DNA of 64,000 nucleotides, taken from assembly GCF_014633365.1 (NCBI RefSeq), contig NC_068352.1:18075310-18139309 (forward strand), read 5' to 3'. The stretch is from Diospyros lotus (Eukaryota > Streptophyta > Magnoliopsida > Ericales > Ebenaceae). Each line of letters starts with the position of its first letter. Within the stretch, counting starts at the first letter, position 1. Shown piece by piece: positions 46,651-59,215 of this stretch. The position numbers and the translations under genes were made by a program. The notes under the pieces are model-generated. The model had not been told where the DNA came from and ran no database searches. It saw only the letters and a program-made list of their open reading frames with translations.

Positions 46651-48310
46651 GTCGTAATTATTTTTTTAACATACAAATCTAATTTTGTCAGTTGAAAAAT
46701 GGTATCAATGAGAGTTTTGGTCAAAAATAAAATTACAAAGAGATTAAGTGTTCTAAAATGTAAACTTTCATCAACTTTAGTGAATTTTAACTAACATTTT
46801 ATTAATGATTAGCAATAATCCAGGCCTCACCTTTGAAAATGACAATTATTACCCTGTAATTTTATCTACTCTTCCTTACGAGATGCCTGCAGGATAGTTT
46901 CATAAATATCTGATATGACTCATACAATAATTAACGTAGATATATAGACTAACTCTTATACAATGATTGACGTAGATATACATTTAAACACAAACTTAGC
47001 CAACAGAAATATACTGATGAAGGGAAAGTCTTTGTCTCTAGCTAGCTATTTAGGTATTTTATCCATCCCCAACACGAGTTACTGTACTCTTAAAGCTATC
47101 TTATTTTCAAGATGATATGATTTGGGGAAAAAAGTCGAATTCATGGATACGGATATACATAGGGCAGAAGATTAAAAAAAAATTAATATTAAGATAATTA
47201 TACTTGGAAATAGTTATTCGATGGGCTGGCGTTGTGAGGATACTGTGAAAGAGGTGAGGTCATACTGTCTCTCCTTTTCCATCACTTCCTGTTTTACTTT
47301 CAACTCCCTCGCTCTTTTCTGGTTTGGTAACATCAGAGATCTAACAATTTTGATCTTTGCAAACCAATTGCTACAACCCTAATGTGATTTCACAATAAGC
47401 ATACCCTATCATGAAATCACTATGGTTTTTAAGCACTGGTTCAGGGACCACGACAATGGGACAATGGAGGTGACGGTAGGTCGATTTCTCTCTATCTCTC
47501 CTCTCTCTCTCCATTGCATGGTGGGGCTTCACCATAAGCCCATCATTTGCGACCTTGAAGCACAGAAATGGCTTGGAGATGCTGTTTCGACATTTCTGAA
47601 CCGTTTTCCATTTCAAAAATGAAAAAAACTGTTTGAAATATTTTTTGAGTTGTTTCTATAATTTGCAAAACGTTCTGGAGCCATTTCACAAATTACATAA
47701 AATGACTGGAAATGGATTTCCATTGACGAAGTTCACGAATCCCAATGTCCGTTCCCTCTCTTTTCAGTCTTCTTCTTCTTATTTTTGTCCTTCCAATGTG
47801 TGAGCGGAAGATCAACAAAACAAGATGTTAACGCAATATAATCAAAAAATTGAATCAAACAAAAAATACACAAAGTATTAAAGAGCTCCCTCTAGCAATC
47901 ACGATTAACGCAATCAAGGCTCAAATTTGGGCAACAATCACCACCTAAACAACTACAAGAATAAGGCCACCAAGCCCTAATGAAAACCCAGCCCTGAACC
48001 ACCCAAATTGTCCCTTTCCTCGGCCAAAAATCGAAAACCTCTTGCCAATAGAAAGCTCTATACGAGGTAAAGTCCACAAAGGAACAAGAATCACGAAGAT
48101 AGAGCGAGAAGCAAGAATCATATCAATCATAAAAGCTTACCTCCCAAAGGTCGGACATACCAAATATATAGAGGAAGAAAAATGACTAGGAATGTTCCAA
48201 GAATGGCATGAAAATCACCGCACAAACCAGTAAGGAAGCAAATCAGCAAGGAAAGTCGATGAATGAGGAAAAATTGGCGCCGACAAGAGGAAAGGAAGAA
48301 AGAAAGAGTT
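46105..48310. repeat. 2.2-kb direct duplication, copy 1
   Basis: Near-identical to 53323-55580 in the same orientation, with scattered substitutions and small indels. It starts in the loop of the foldback element. The frame equivalent to 54471-54872 begins at 47221 here but has a TGA near 47382. Confidence 0.9.
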
Positions 48311-48689
48311 AAGTCTCCAAATGAGACAAGAGGAATAAATATGAGGCAGTCAGGGCATCCAACAAATGGACTGTAACATAGGCCACACAGAAAATGGGTT
48401 TGCACAAAGCAAATGGCTTAGGCTTCTCCATCTCTTAAGCAAATGGGCTAAGGCTTATTTCTCCTCTAATTAAAGAGATGGTAAATGGGCTAATGGCTTG
48501 ACTTCTAATTTTGGCTGCTAGTAAGTGGTGATTATGGGTTAATACTTCAACCACGGGCTGAAGCCTATGAAGATTATACTTGCCCGAAATATCGTCACTG
48601 CTTTGGACCTTATTTGGAAACACAATTAATTTAACAAATAAATCTTTTGAAGACATTTCTTTTGAAGACCAATTGATTCAACAAATAAA

Positions 48690-49904
48690 TCTTACAGGGT
48701 CATTTTTGTTAGTACCCTCCTTAACCTTATAAATCCATTTACATCCTACAATGGACTTGTCTTTAGGTTTTGACACTAATTCTCACGTTTGGTTTTAGAG
48801 AGAGAACTCATCTCTTCTTTCATTGCTTCTTCCAACTCCTTAGAGTATTTACTTCTAATGGCCTCCTCATATGTATTTGGCTTATTGTTAACTAGCTCTT
48901 GGTAGTTAGCATAGGTTACATCAAAATCTTTTAACCTTTGAGGTAATCTTCGAGATCTCCTTTCTCTATCTCAGGCTAACTAGTTGGCTTTGATTCTCCA
49001 TCTCACTCAAGGTGGAAGAAATGAGGATACTCAATTTACTTGACTCCTTTAAGGTATCCAAGAAAAACACATTTTCTAGCTCTAGGTTCGAGTTTTCCCA
49101 CCATATCTCATTTAATCATTTTTAATATACCTCACTTTGATCATAATTGTCTCTTTATGATATCTCTCATTTTCCTTTTGTTTGCCCTTCTCGGCATAAC
49201 AAACCTTAATGAAGTTTTCGATTTTTCCACAACTACACTTCTTACCCTTCCCTCGGGTTTCAGATCTCGCTTTCTTCTTGCCTACCTCCCTCTTGCTTCC
49301 TAAATTGAGGTCTGCACCTCATCATGTGAATCTCACTATATTTTCTCTCACTCATTAATTCCATTTCCTTACTCCTAAGAGAATCTATAACAATTTCAAG
49401 GGTTAACGTGTCCCTACTATACTTAATGACATTTTTAATTCTTTTATAAATATCAAGAATGGCATTTAACAAAATAATTGTCTTGTATTCCTTTAACACT
49501 GTTTCACCACAATTTGTGATATCTTATACTAACTTATTAAAGACATCTAAATTATCATCTAACTTTTTAGATGGGTCAATTTTAAAGTTGAAAAAACTTT
49601 CAAGTAAGAAAAGTTTATTTGGAGTGGATTTTTTCACATAGAATTTTTCAAGCTTTTCCCAAAGCTCTTTTGTGGTTTCTAATTTACCAACCTTTCTTAA
49701 AATTGAATCAGAGAGGTGCAATATTATGGGTGTGTAAGCAAGTTCATCAAATTCTGTATTTTGTTCAGCTGTGTTAGTTTTAGGAAATTTGCCATCAATG
49801 GCTTTTGAAACCTTTTGTTGAACTAAAATTCCTTTCATTTTTTATTGCCAAATAAAAAAATCACATTTTCCATTGAAAACACCCAATTCAAAATGTGTAG
49901 CCAT
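48690..49904 (-). pseudogene. Copia gag-RT remnant, internally deleted
   Basis: On the minus strand, translation begins MATHFELGVFNG at 49904. After one stop it gives the Copia gag (LVQQKVSKAIDGKFPK, HLSDSILRKVGK, TTKELWEKLEKFYVKK, PNKLFLLESFFNFKI), then RDTLTLEIVIDSLRSKEMEL and a zinc-knuckle-like piece (CGKIENFIKVC). It then jumps to the start of reverse transcriptase (NTYEEAIRSKYSKELEEAMK, VGCKWIYKVKEGT) by about 48710. Protease, integrase and most of the reverse transcriptase are gone. Several stops and shifts occur. It differs from the gag at 5054. Confidence 0.85.
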
Positions 49905-49909
49905 GTTCA

Positions 49910-50640
49910 TGAAAAATATGCACAAAAATATGCACAACACAATAATGCAACCTATAAAAAGGACTAAGAAACATAAAATTTCAACCCAAATAACTAGGTA
50001 GCCAATTCACAAAAAATAACTTCAATTAGGGCAGATTTTGAAGCAACAATCAACTAACACAGATTTACTTGCAGAAAATTAAAAGCACTTAGCAGTTAAT
50101 AATCACAAGTAAAAAACACAGTAAATTTTTGAAACAATACATATTTTACCAACAGGAATCAGATCCAAGATCTGAAATAGAAAAACGGGTTGGATTTGAA
50201 GACTACTCCAGTTGCTAGCTAGAACCCATGTTCCTTTTTTCAATTTTTAGTTTTTTTATTTTGTTTAGTTTAAAAACTAATTTAATTTAATTTAAATTAA
50301 TTTTGGATTTGAATTAATGCTGAAAAAAGGAAAAACCATAAAAACCCTTAACTCGATCAATTTTAAAATAAAAGATTTTTTTCTACAAATTAATGACCCA
50401 TATCACAAGACATTTTAAAACAATTTACCTTAACAAGTTATATTACACAATGCCTTATAAAAAATATACCCCTATATATTGTTTGACCTAATTTTATATA
50501 ATTTCTTATATTATAAAATAAAATGACAAAAACCACTCATATTAGTTAAAATTAGGATACCTCAAATTAATTGCTTTCCTCACTTATTGAACAAAAATAA
50601 TAAATAAAATAATATAAAAAAATTAATAAACAAAAGAGAA
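49910..50640. other. AT-rich flank of the Copia remnant, no gene
   Basis: Probably the leader or LTR of the minus-strand Copia remnant, but I found no clear primer-binding site or LTR end. Confidence 0.4.
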
Positions 50641-50713
50641 AAAAACTAAGCTAAGGGACCTAAAAAGTCTCCTGAGCAAAGGAGATGAGAATCTCCAAGA
50701 GACCTCACTATAT

Positions 50714-50872
50714 CGACCCTCTAAGCTACCCCTTAGGAGAGAGCCAAACCCCTCCCCCCGCCCCCCTACATCGGCCCTCTAAGCTACCTTTTAGGAGAGT
50801 CAAACCCCTCTCCCCCTACATTGGCCCTCTAAGCTCTAAGCTACCTTTTAGGAGAGTCAAACCCCCCCTCCC
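50714..50872. repeat. C-rich minisatellite, about 60-bp unit, three copies
   Basis: CCCTCTAAGCTACC, TTAGGAGAG and CCAAACCCCTC words recur. The third unit holds an extra CTCTAAG. The frame 50685-50879 is produced by this repeat. Confidence 0.85.
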
Positions 50873-50884
50873 CTCTTGACTATG

Positions 50885-51770
50885 TCATCTAGGTGATCAA
50901 ATACGAGGTATCCCACGAAGAATTAAACATGTTGTTTTACCTTTAATATCCATTTTAAAAATCTCTCAACAGATAAGTCTTATTTAATAAAGGGAGGAAT
51001 TCATAATTATCTTGAATCAAATACACAAAATCGTTTTTATTTCTTTTATAAAAAAAAAATCATTTTTAACTATTCAAATAAACTAATTACACTCTATAAC
51101 CATTTTTATGTAAGATATCAAAAATACTCTTAATAAGATTTTAAAATAGAAAACCCACATTGCCCTTAGTCTCATTTACCAAAATACACTTGTCTCTTTC
51201 ATATAACATTTCCTCTCTCTCCTTTTCCAACATTCACGTTACTCTCTTTCTTTCCATTGTCAAACTATCCAAACTCAGTCATTCTTCATATATTCAATCT
51301 TTTTACTTGTTGGGTCATTCAACCTTCTTCATCAATCGCAACAACCTCATTGAAGTCCCGTTCAACAAGTTTCTTTATCTCCAGCAAACAATTTCACTCA
51401 ATCTCAAGCTATTGATTTGATTTCTAGTTGTTTTATTTTTTAAAATAATTTTTGTGTTCATATTGCTTATTAAGGCTGTGTAGAAATGATTGTGGTTGTG
51501 AGCATAACATATTTTGGTAGATATCATTCCAAATCTATACTAATTTGCATGAATTTTATTTTTTGAAACTGTATATCGTTATCGGGTTTTGTGGACCACA
51601 AAACCCGATATGGTTTTATATATTATTTTTAAAATAATATGAGAATTTTGTTAAATAATTTGATGTATATAAAATATGAGTAAAATAATATAAAATATTT
51701 AATATGTATATATAATTTTACATATTCTTTAACAAAATTTGACTTCTTAAGTATTTGCACCTAAATGTGT
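50885..51770. other. Gene-free stretch
   Basis: AT-rich. The 86-codon frame at 51160-51420 is serine/phenylalanine/leucine-rich with no recognised domain. An inverted pair ATCGGGTTTTGTGG / CCACAAAACCCGAT lies at 51579-51610. Confidence 0.5.
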
Positions 51771-51782
51771 TATGTTAAAATC

Positions 51783-53250
51783 CTCCATTGGACAAAAAAA
51801 AAAAAAAAAAACCTAAAATTTAAAAGCAGGTTTAGTGGGCAACAAAACCTGGTCATCAGGTTTGGTTGCCCACTAAACTCGGTGACCAAGTTTGGTGGAA
51901 AACCAAACCCGGTGGATGGATTTTATTTCCCACTAAACCCAGTTTTAAATTTTCTTATTTTTTCTATAAATTAGTGGGTTTCATTAGCACTAAAATGATG
52001 TCTTTTTATGATTCTCGAGTTAATTGAATATATAAATCACAATAAACAGTAATAACTTTGATTTAGTGTGTGTGGTCAATATCAACACAACCAATGCATG
52101 ATCAAGTCAAGTGTTCTAACTACTAACAACATCAAGATGATGTAATGATAATAATAATAAATTTATCCAACAATAAAAGTATAATTTTTAAACAGTAATC
52201 TCTTATAGGACTATCGCATAACTTGAAATAAACAAATGGACAAAAAAAAAAAAAAAAAAAAGCCCAAAATCTAAAATCGAGTTTAACAGGCAAAAAAATC
52301 TGGACCAAGTTTGGTTACCCACCAAACCCGATGACTGGGTTACGATTCTCAGGTTAATTGAATGTATAAATCATAACAAACAACAATATCTTTGACTTGG
52401 TGTGTGATCAATATCGACAAAACTAATGCATGATCAAGTGTTTTAACAAATAACAAAACCAAGATGATATAAAGATAATAATAATAAATTTATCCAAAAC
52501 TAAAAGTGTAATTTTTAAACAATAATATCTTTTTGGGACTATCATGTAACTTAAAAAAAATCAATGGACAAAAAAAAAAAAAAAAAACCCTAAAGTTTAA
52601 AATCGAGTTTAGTGGGTAACAAAACTTGATCATCGAGTTTGGTTGCCCACTGGACCGTCCGAGCTCAATCTCCGCCCAACTTGATCTCTTTTTTGGACCC
52701 AGCTTTAGCCTAGCACCAGCCTACCACGACATCATTGCAAACCCATTGGATATCCGCACAACCGTCTCAAATCTCATCCTCATTAATGACGGATCTCATC
52801 CACATTAATGAGGGTCATGTCGTCACCATGCTACCACCTGGGAACCACCACCGGCGCCGAATAGCCAATCCCATCACCTTCAAACACACGTTCTCATGCA
52901 TGCAGGAGAACATCTCCTCATTCTATATCAATCAGCTCTCTTCAAAGTCAAGGTATGTTCTTATCTCTGACCTACTGATATACTGTCTCATTTTACTCTA
53001 CTACTCACTAGATCGTTGGAGTGCTTAGAAGTGCCAGCCGCCCCCCAGATGGACTCGTCACCGGAGCCCACGCCTCGCCTCCAATCGTCCTCCTTTGGTT
53101 AGGAAGGAACACCCACAAAACATGATGACCGAGTTTGGTGGAAAACCAAACCTGGTGACTAGGTTTTGTTTCCCACTAAACCCGGTTTTAAATTTTTTTT
53201 TATTTTTCTTATAATTAACTTAGTGGGTTCCATTAGCACTAAAATGATGT
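51783..53250. repeat. Three large tandem units beginning TGGACAAAAAAAA
   Basis: Units start near 51788, 52238 and 52564. Each has a run of 17-20 A, then a part with GTTTGGTTGCCCACTAAAC-like words, and (in the first two) GTGTGTG..TCAATATC and CAATGCATGATCAAG. Period lengths differ (about 450 and 325), so internal deletions have occurred. Unit 3 is split by the insertion at 52651-53111. Confidence 0.8.
52651..53111. mobile_element. 461-bp TG..CA insertion with TSD CCCAC (possible solo LTR or TRIM)
   Basis: The tandem unit reads continuously from GGTTGCCCAC (52650) to CCCACAAAACATGATGACC (53112), when compared with unit 1. The interrupting piece begins TGGACCGTCC, ends GGAAGGAACA, and has CCCAC on both sides (52646-52650 and 53112-53116). 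It is GC-richer than its surroundings. An open stretch (52735-53028) has no recognised domain. A GTATGT at 52953 could be a splice donor, so a captured exon is an alternative reading. Confidence 0.6.
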
Positions 53251-53322
53251 CTCTTACTTCTTTTTAACTCATTTGGAGCATGAAATTGGCCGATTTTGAC
53301 AGCATTTTGGATCACATAATCA

Positions 53323-55580
53323 TTAAATTTAGTTCAATTTTGGATCACATAATCAAATTAATCAACAGTTTAGTAAAATCATTAAATCATTGAAATAAAT
53401 AAATTTTCAATTTTAGAAATTAGAACCACAATATAGTATCCGAAAATTCAATTAAAAATTGTATATGTGGAGGAATTTTTTTTTTTAAAAAAAAAAACTT
53501 AAAGATATTGTGTGCTTGACAATATTTGAATTAAAAACGATATTTACCAAGTGTTTTGAGATCAGTTTGCTTTCATAATTTAAAGATAAATTGGAGACTG
53601 ATTTGTTTTGTGATTCAAAGATGAATTGTATTTCACTTAGATTATGGACTAGTTGAGATTTACACCTATTTGGAGATAAATTGAGATTTTGTTTGATTTA
53701 GGGACTTATTAAGGTTAGTAGTTACATTTTCTCACTTTTTTTTTCTATTTTTTTTTCTCTCAAATCATCAATTGGTGCCACTTTCCTGATTTAAAAATAA
53801 GTTAGGTATTTTTATTTTTAATAATTTGTAATCATAAAATTGTGTGTAATTATTTAAAATTAATTGAGATATCGTAATTATTGTTTTAACATACAAATCT
53901 AAATTTTTCAGTTGAAAAATGGTATCAATGAGAGTTCTGGATCAAAAATAAAATTACAGAGAGATTAAGTGTTCAAAAATAAAATTACAGAGAGATTAAG
54001 TGTTCTAAAATGGAAACTTTCATCAACTTTAGTGAATTTTAAATAAAATTTTATTAATGATTAGCAATCATCCTGGCGTCACCTTTGAAAATGACAATTA
54101 TTACCCTGTAATTTTATCTACTTTTCCTTACGAGATGCCTGTATAGCTTCATAAATATCTCATATGACTCAATACAATAATTAACGTAGATCTATAGACT
54201 AACTCTTAAACAATGATTAACGTAGATATACATGTAAACTCAAACTCAGCCAAAAGAATTATAGATGAAGGGAAAGTCTTTGTCTCTAGCTAGCTATTTA
54301 GGTATTTTATCCATCCCCAACACGAGTTATTGTACTCTTAAAGTTATCTTATTTTCAAGATGATATGATTTGGGGAAAAAAGTCGAATTCATGGATACGG
54401 ATATACATAGGGCAGAAGATTAAAAAAAAAAAATAATATTAAGATAATTATACTTGGAAATAGTTATTCGATGGGCTGGCGTTGTGAGGATACTGTGAAA
54501 GAGGTGAGGTCATGCTGTCTCTCCTTTTCCATCACTTCCTGTTTTACTTTCATCTCCCTTGCTCCTTTCTGGTTTGGTAACATCAGAGATCTAACAACTT
54601 TCATCTTTGCAAACCAATTGCTACAACCCTATTGTGATTTCACAATAAGTAAACCCTATCATGAAATCACTATGGTTTTTAAGCACTGGTTCAGGGACCA
54701 CGAAAATGGGACAATGGAGGTGACAGTAGGTCGATTTCTCTCTATCTCTCTTCTCTCTTTCCATTTCACAATGGGGCTTCACCATAAGCTCATCATTTGC
54801 AACCTTGAAGCACAGAAATGGCTTGGAGATGCTGTTTTGACATTTCTGAACCGTTTTCCATTTCAAAAATGAAAAAAATTGTCTGAAATATTTTTTGAGC
54901 TATTTCTGTAATTTGCGAAATGTTCTAGGGCCATTCCACAAATTACATAAAATGACTGGAAATGGATTTTCATTGATGAAGTTCACGAATCCCAATGTTC
55001 GTTCCCTCTCTTTTCAGTCTTCTTCTTCTTTTTTTTTCTTCGTCCAATGTGTGAGCAAAAGATCTACAAAACAAGAAGTTAACGCAATATAATCGAAAAA
55101 TAAAATCAAACAAAAAATACACAAAGTATTAAAAAGCTCCCTTTGGCAATCACGATTAAAGCATTCAAAGCTCAGATCTAGGCAACAATCACTACTTAGG
55201 CAACTCCAAGAATAAGGCCACCAAGCCCCAATGAAAACCCAGCCCTGAACCACCCAAATTGCCCCTTTCTCTCGGCTAAAATCCGAAAGCCTCTTGCCAA
55301 CAGAAAGCTCTACACGAGGTAGAGTCCACAAAGGAACAAGAATCACGAAGATAGAACGAGAAGCAAGAATCATATCAATCGTAAAAGCTTACCTCCCAAA
55401 GATTGGACATACCGAATACATAGAAGAAGAAAAACTATGAGAAGCGTTCCAAGAATGGCAAGAAAATCACCTCACAAACCAGTAAGAAAGCAAATCAGCA
55501 AGGAGATGACGCACAAAATAGCAAGGAAAGTCGATGAATGAGAAAAAATTGGCACCGACAAGAGGAGAGGAAGAGAGAAA
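53323..55580. repeat. 2.2-kb direct duplication, copy 2
   Basis: Second copy of 46105-48310. The left junction carries the words TTTTGGATCACATAATCA twice within about 33 bases (53304 and 53337). The right end is cut by the LTR start at 55582. Confidence 0.9.
54471..54872 (+). other. 133-codon open frame inside duplication copy 2, function unknown
   Basis: The frame starts MGWRCEDTVKEV and ends with a stop after FLNRFPFQK. I recognise no family. In copy 1 the same frame is broken by a TGA, but the rest translates with conservative differences (HDNGTMEVTVGRF against HENGTMEVTVGRF). The region is poor in obvious codon structure and has pyrimidine runs. It may be an exon remnant or chance. Confidence 0.25.
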
Positions 55581-55581
55581 G

Positions 55582-56034
55582 TGTAATGACCCGTTTATTT
55601 GAATTAATGTGAATTTGGGAGTAGGGAATTAATTGGAGAAAAAAATTAAAATTTATCAAGTGAGTTTTGGTAATTATTTGAAATTATTTGAGGTGGTTAT
55701 GGAATATTTGAGGATTTAAGGGAAAATAATAGTTTATGTTATTTTGAGGAAATAGGTAATTAATTATTTTGTTTGAAAGTATTTATGGAAATAAGAAAAG
55801 ATTAAAATAAATTAATTTGGGGTTAAAGTGTAATTTTGGAAAGTGAAAATACCTTAAAAATAATTTGTGCAATTTATACACCAAGGGGGTGTCTAGAGTA
55901 GGTGGTTGATGTGCGCATGTGCAGGTGGGGAGACCGGGTTCGAGCCTTGCTAGAAGGCAAGGCAAGCTGGGAATTTTTATTCCCAGCCAGGTAGGCACCA
56001 ATGGCGTCGTTTCAAGGTGCCCGCGCGCAGCCAT
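55582..56034 (+). mobile_element. 5' part of a family 2 LTR, truncated by a CACTA-type end
   Basis: It starts TGTAATGACCCG after GAAAG. The section at 55900-56020 (GTGCGCATG, CGGGTTCGAGC, GCGTCGTTTCAAGGTGC) runs parallel to 13675-13820 of the solo LTR at 13269. It stops where the TIR CATTACAAGAAAAT begins. The other LTR part is not in the window. Confidence 0.75.
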
Positions 56035-56048
56035 CATTACAAGAAAAT
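56035..56048 (+). repeat. CACTA-type terminal inverted repeat, left end
   Basis: CATTACAAGAAAAT is one base from CACTACAAGAAAAT, the usual end of eudicot CACTA elements. The matching right end is not found in the window. Confidence 0.65.
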
Positions 56049-56059
56049 GAGTGTTTAGT

Positions 56060-56880
56060 GACGGAATTTTCGTCGTTAATTTTTTTAAATATTTTTTTAA
56101 TTTGGTGATGGAATTAGTAACGGACAACCCGTCACTAAATTTAGCGACGGACAGGCCGTGGCTAAAAAATGAAAGAAATTAAAAAGAAAAATTAAAATTT
56201 AGCGACGGTGCCAAATCCGTTGCTAAAAAATAAAAGAAATAAAAAAAAATTAAATTAAAATTAAAATTTAGCGACAGAGCCAAATTCGTATCTAAAAAAT
56301 AAAAGAAATTACAAAAAAATTAAAATTTAGCGATGGGGATAAATCCGTCGCTAAAAAATAAAAGAAATGAAAAAAAAATTAAAATTTAGCTAGGGGCCAA
56401 GCCCATCGCTAAAAAATAAAAGAAATTAAAGAAAAATTTAAAAAAATTAAAATTTAGCGACTGGGACAAACCTGTCCTAAAAAATAAAAGAAATTAAAAA
56501 AAATTTAAATTTAGCGACGGGGACAAACCCGTCACTAAAAAATAAAATAAATTAAAAAAAATTCAAATTAAAATTAAAATTTAGCAATGGGTCAAATCTG
56601 TCGTGAAAAAATAAAAGAAATTATAAAAAAATTCAAATTTAAATTAAAATTTAGCGACGGGGACAAATTCGTCACTAAAAAATAATAGAAATTAAAAAAA
56701 ATAAAATTTAGCAACAAAGCCAATCCCGACGCTAAAAAATAAAAAAAATTAAAATTAAAATTAAAATTTAGCGACAAGTCAAACCCATCGAGAAAAAATA
56801 AAAAAAATTAAAAAAAATCAAATTAAAATTAAAATTTAGTGACTGGTTAACCCCATCGCTAAAAAATAAAAAAAGTTAAA
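56060..56880. repeat. CACTA subterminal array of TTTAGCGACGG..CCGTCGCTAAAA units
   Basis: About a dozen units of 57-65 bases each contain TTAGCGACGG(GG), a short loop with CAAA, the complement (CC)CGTCGCTAAAAAATAAAA, then an A-rich spacer. Each unit can fold on itself. Further copies occur at about 57290-57390 and 57520-57560. Confidence 0.85.
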
Positions 56881-57147
56881 AATTTAATTAAAAACTTTAC
56901 ATTTAAACATAACATAATTCTTTAATGCTAATATAATAATTAATAAAGTTTTATTTGAATTAATAATTAAATAAAATTAAAATTAATATTCATTTCCCTT
57001 TACTAACATTATATATTAAAATTAATACCATTAAATAAATTTGAAAAATTTTGGTGTATAAATATAATTCTGAAATATATAGAAGAGAATACTATAAATA
57101 TATTTTATATACATCAATAAACAAGAAAACTTTCAGATTGATAGCCC

Positions 57148-57260
57148 GTGCGCGAAACTTGATCATGAGATGTTGGGGGTTCAAATCCAATAAAGAGTCT
57201 GAGATAATAGTTGGGAGTAATATTCCAGCGCTGCTATGTGGCGAGCATATATGTTAAAAA
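57148..57260 (+). repeat. Possible tRNA-related (SINE-like) segment inside the CACTA end
   Basis: GATAGCCCGTGCGCG resembles an A box. GGGGGTTCAAATCC, about 35 bases later, resembles a Pol III B box (GGTTCRANTCC). A partial copy of the adjoining text (AATATTCCAGCGCTG / AATATCCCAGTGCTG) recurs at about 57430. No cloverleaf can be drawn, so it is not a functional tRNA. Confidence 0.3.
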
Positions 57261-57599
57261 GGAACTAAAAAAATAAATTTAAAATTAAAAAATAGCAACG
57301 AGAATGCATCCGTCGTAAAAAAAGAAAAAAAATATAAATTTAAAATACAAAACTTTAGCGACGAGAACGCATCTGTCGCAAAACTTTGGTAGTTTGATTC
57401 CAAGGTGCAACACTTTTAATTATTGTCGGGATTAATATCCCAGTGCTGTCACGCGACATGCTTATGAGGGGAGGATAGGACTTGGCACGCGTTCAATTTT
57501 GAGGCATGCATTGAAATTAGCGAAGGAATTTGTCGCTAAAAAAATAACAAACTTTAGCAATGGAATAAATATGTCGCAAGAAAAAAAGAAAATAAAATA

Positions 57600-59215
57600 A
57601 AAAATTGGTAATTTCAAAACATAATTTTTACACTTTAAAAAATGTGTAAAAATTTGAAATTTTTTTATAAAACATGAAATTCAAACTTTAATTTCACATT
57701 TTAGTAATTAAATTTATATTGTTGACGCAATTTATTTAAATATACATTTTTAATTGTGATAACTGATATATTACGTTATTTTGATTACATCTATTTACTT
57801 GTATTTATCTTCTTCTTTTTTTACACATTAAAGTAAAGTGGTTGAATTAAATTAAAAATACATATATAAAAATAAATAAGTGTAATTAAAAAACACAAAA
57901 TTAAAATGACTGTACAAAGAAAACTTAATAGTACATAAATTAAAATCTAAATGTGCCCTATATACACATACATTTTTTAAAGATATTGATCTTCATTATT
58001 GAGTAATATGTTATCCATTAGCGAATACCCATTTTTTTAAATGAATAATATGTATATAAAATAAAAATAATAACCACGATATTTAGATGATATGTACAAT
58101 TCACTTGTTTTAAATTTCATCATTAACTATATGATGTCATGCTATATAATTCAACAATTTAGTAATGTTGTTGAAATTAACGTTTAACAAAATATTAATA
58201 AAATTTTAATGTGAAATTTATAAAATATTTAAATTAAATTTAAAATTTGATTTGAAAATGCAATATTTCTCAATTGAGATAATTAATATAAGAATTAAAC
58301 TTCTACAATATTTCTCAATTGATTGAAGGCTTACAAAATAATCATATAATAATGAATGCAACAATAGTAATTGAAAAATTGTGTCAATTTAAAACATTAG
58401 AGATAAAACATAAGAACCCGTAAGTTATAACACTTGAACACTTGTAATGAATATTCTCTAACCCTATAATTAATTAATGCCGCAGCATCTAAGTATTTAT
58501 AGTTAACAATTAAATTATTGAAGACAGTTGAGCTGCATTAAATGCACTTGGAATAAATAATTATTCTTTAGTATTTTATTTCTATTATTTTTTTTTGCTT
58601 AGTTCTTTATCTTTTATACTTGTTTTTTTAATTAATGTGAAGTCGTAAAATCAAATATCTATAAAAGAACTATATTGATTTTATTAGTTAAAAAAATATA
58701 TTAATTTTTAAGAATTTATTTTCCAATGACTAAAAATCACTCGGCACTAATTCTCCATCTACGATGGGTGACTATCCGTCGTAGATGATTGTTAATTTTA
58801 GTTTCCTCTCAAAATACTTATCATTTTTAGTTTACAAAATATTTTTAATTTTTAATTTAAATTAATTAGTAAAATTATATTTATTTATAACATAAATATT
58901 ATTAATCATTTAAAAAATAAAAAATAAATTTTTATCTCTTCTTCTACAATTAATAATAAATTTACAAATTCTTAAAAAATATTTTATTTATTTTTTGGTC
59001 ATTATTCTTTAAATAATTTTAATTGATTTATTTTTATTAAATTATTTTCATTTTTCTTCTCTCTTGATTGTAAAATATTTTTTTCTTGATTAGTTTAATG
59101 TTGTAAAATTAAATAACTATAAATTAATTATATTTTAAAAATATATATTTATTTTTTAAAATTATATATTAATTTAAAATAATTAATTAATATATATTTT
59201 TATTAATATATATTA
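57600..59215. other. AT-rich interior of the CACTA-type terminal region
   Basis: No gene. One short palindromic site occurs at 58757-58787 (CATCTACGATGGGTGACTAT then CCGTCGTAGATG). Confidence 0.5.

Noticed and set aside
46105..55580. Reading the 2.2-kb direct repeats as LTRs of one element around the Copia remnant
   Set aside because: Ends lack TG..CA and TSDs, no primer-binding site or polypurine tract adjoins them, and copy 2 begins inside another repeat.
57148..57260. A functional tRNA gene suggested by a B-box-like GGGTTCAAATCC
   Set aside because: No acceptor stem or cloverleaf can be formed and the A box is poor; kept only as a possible SINE relic.
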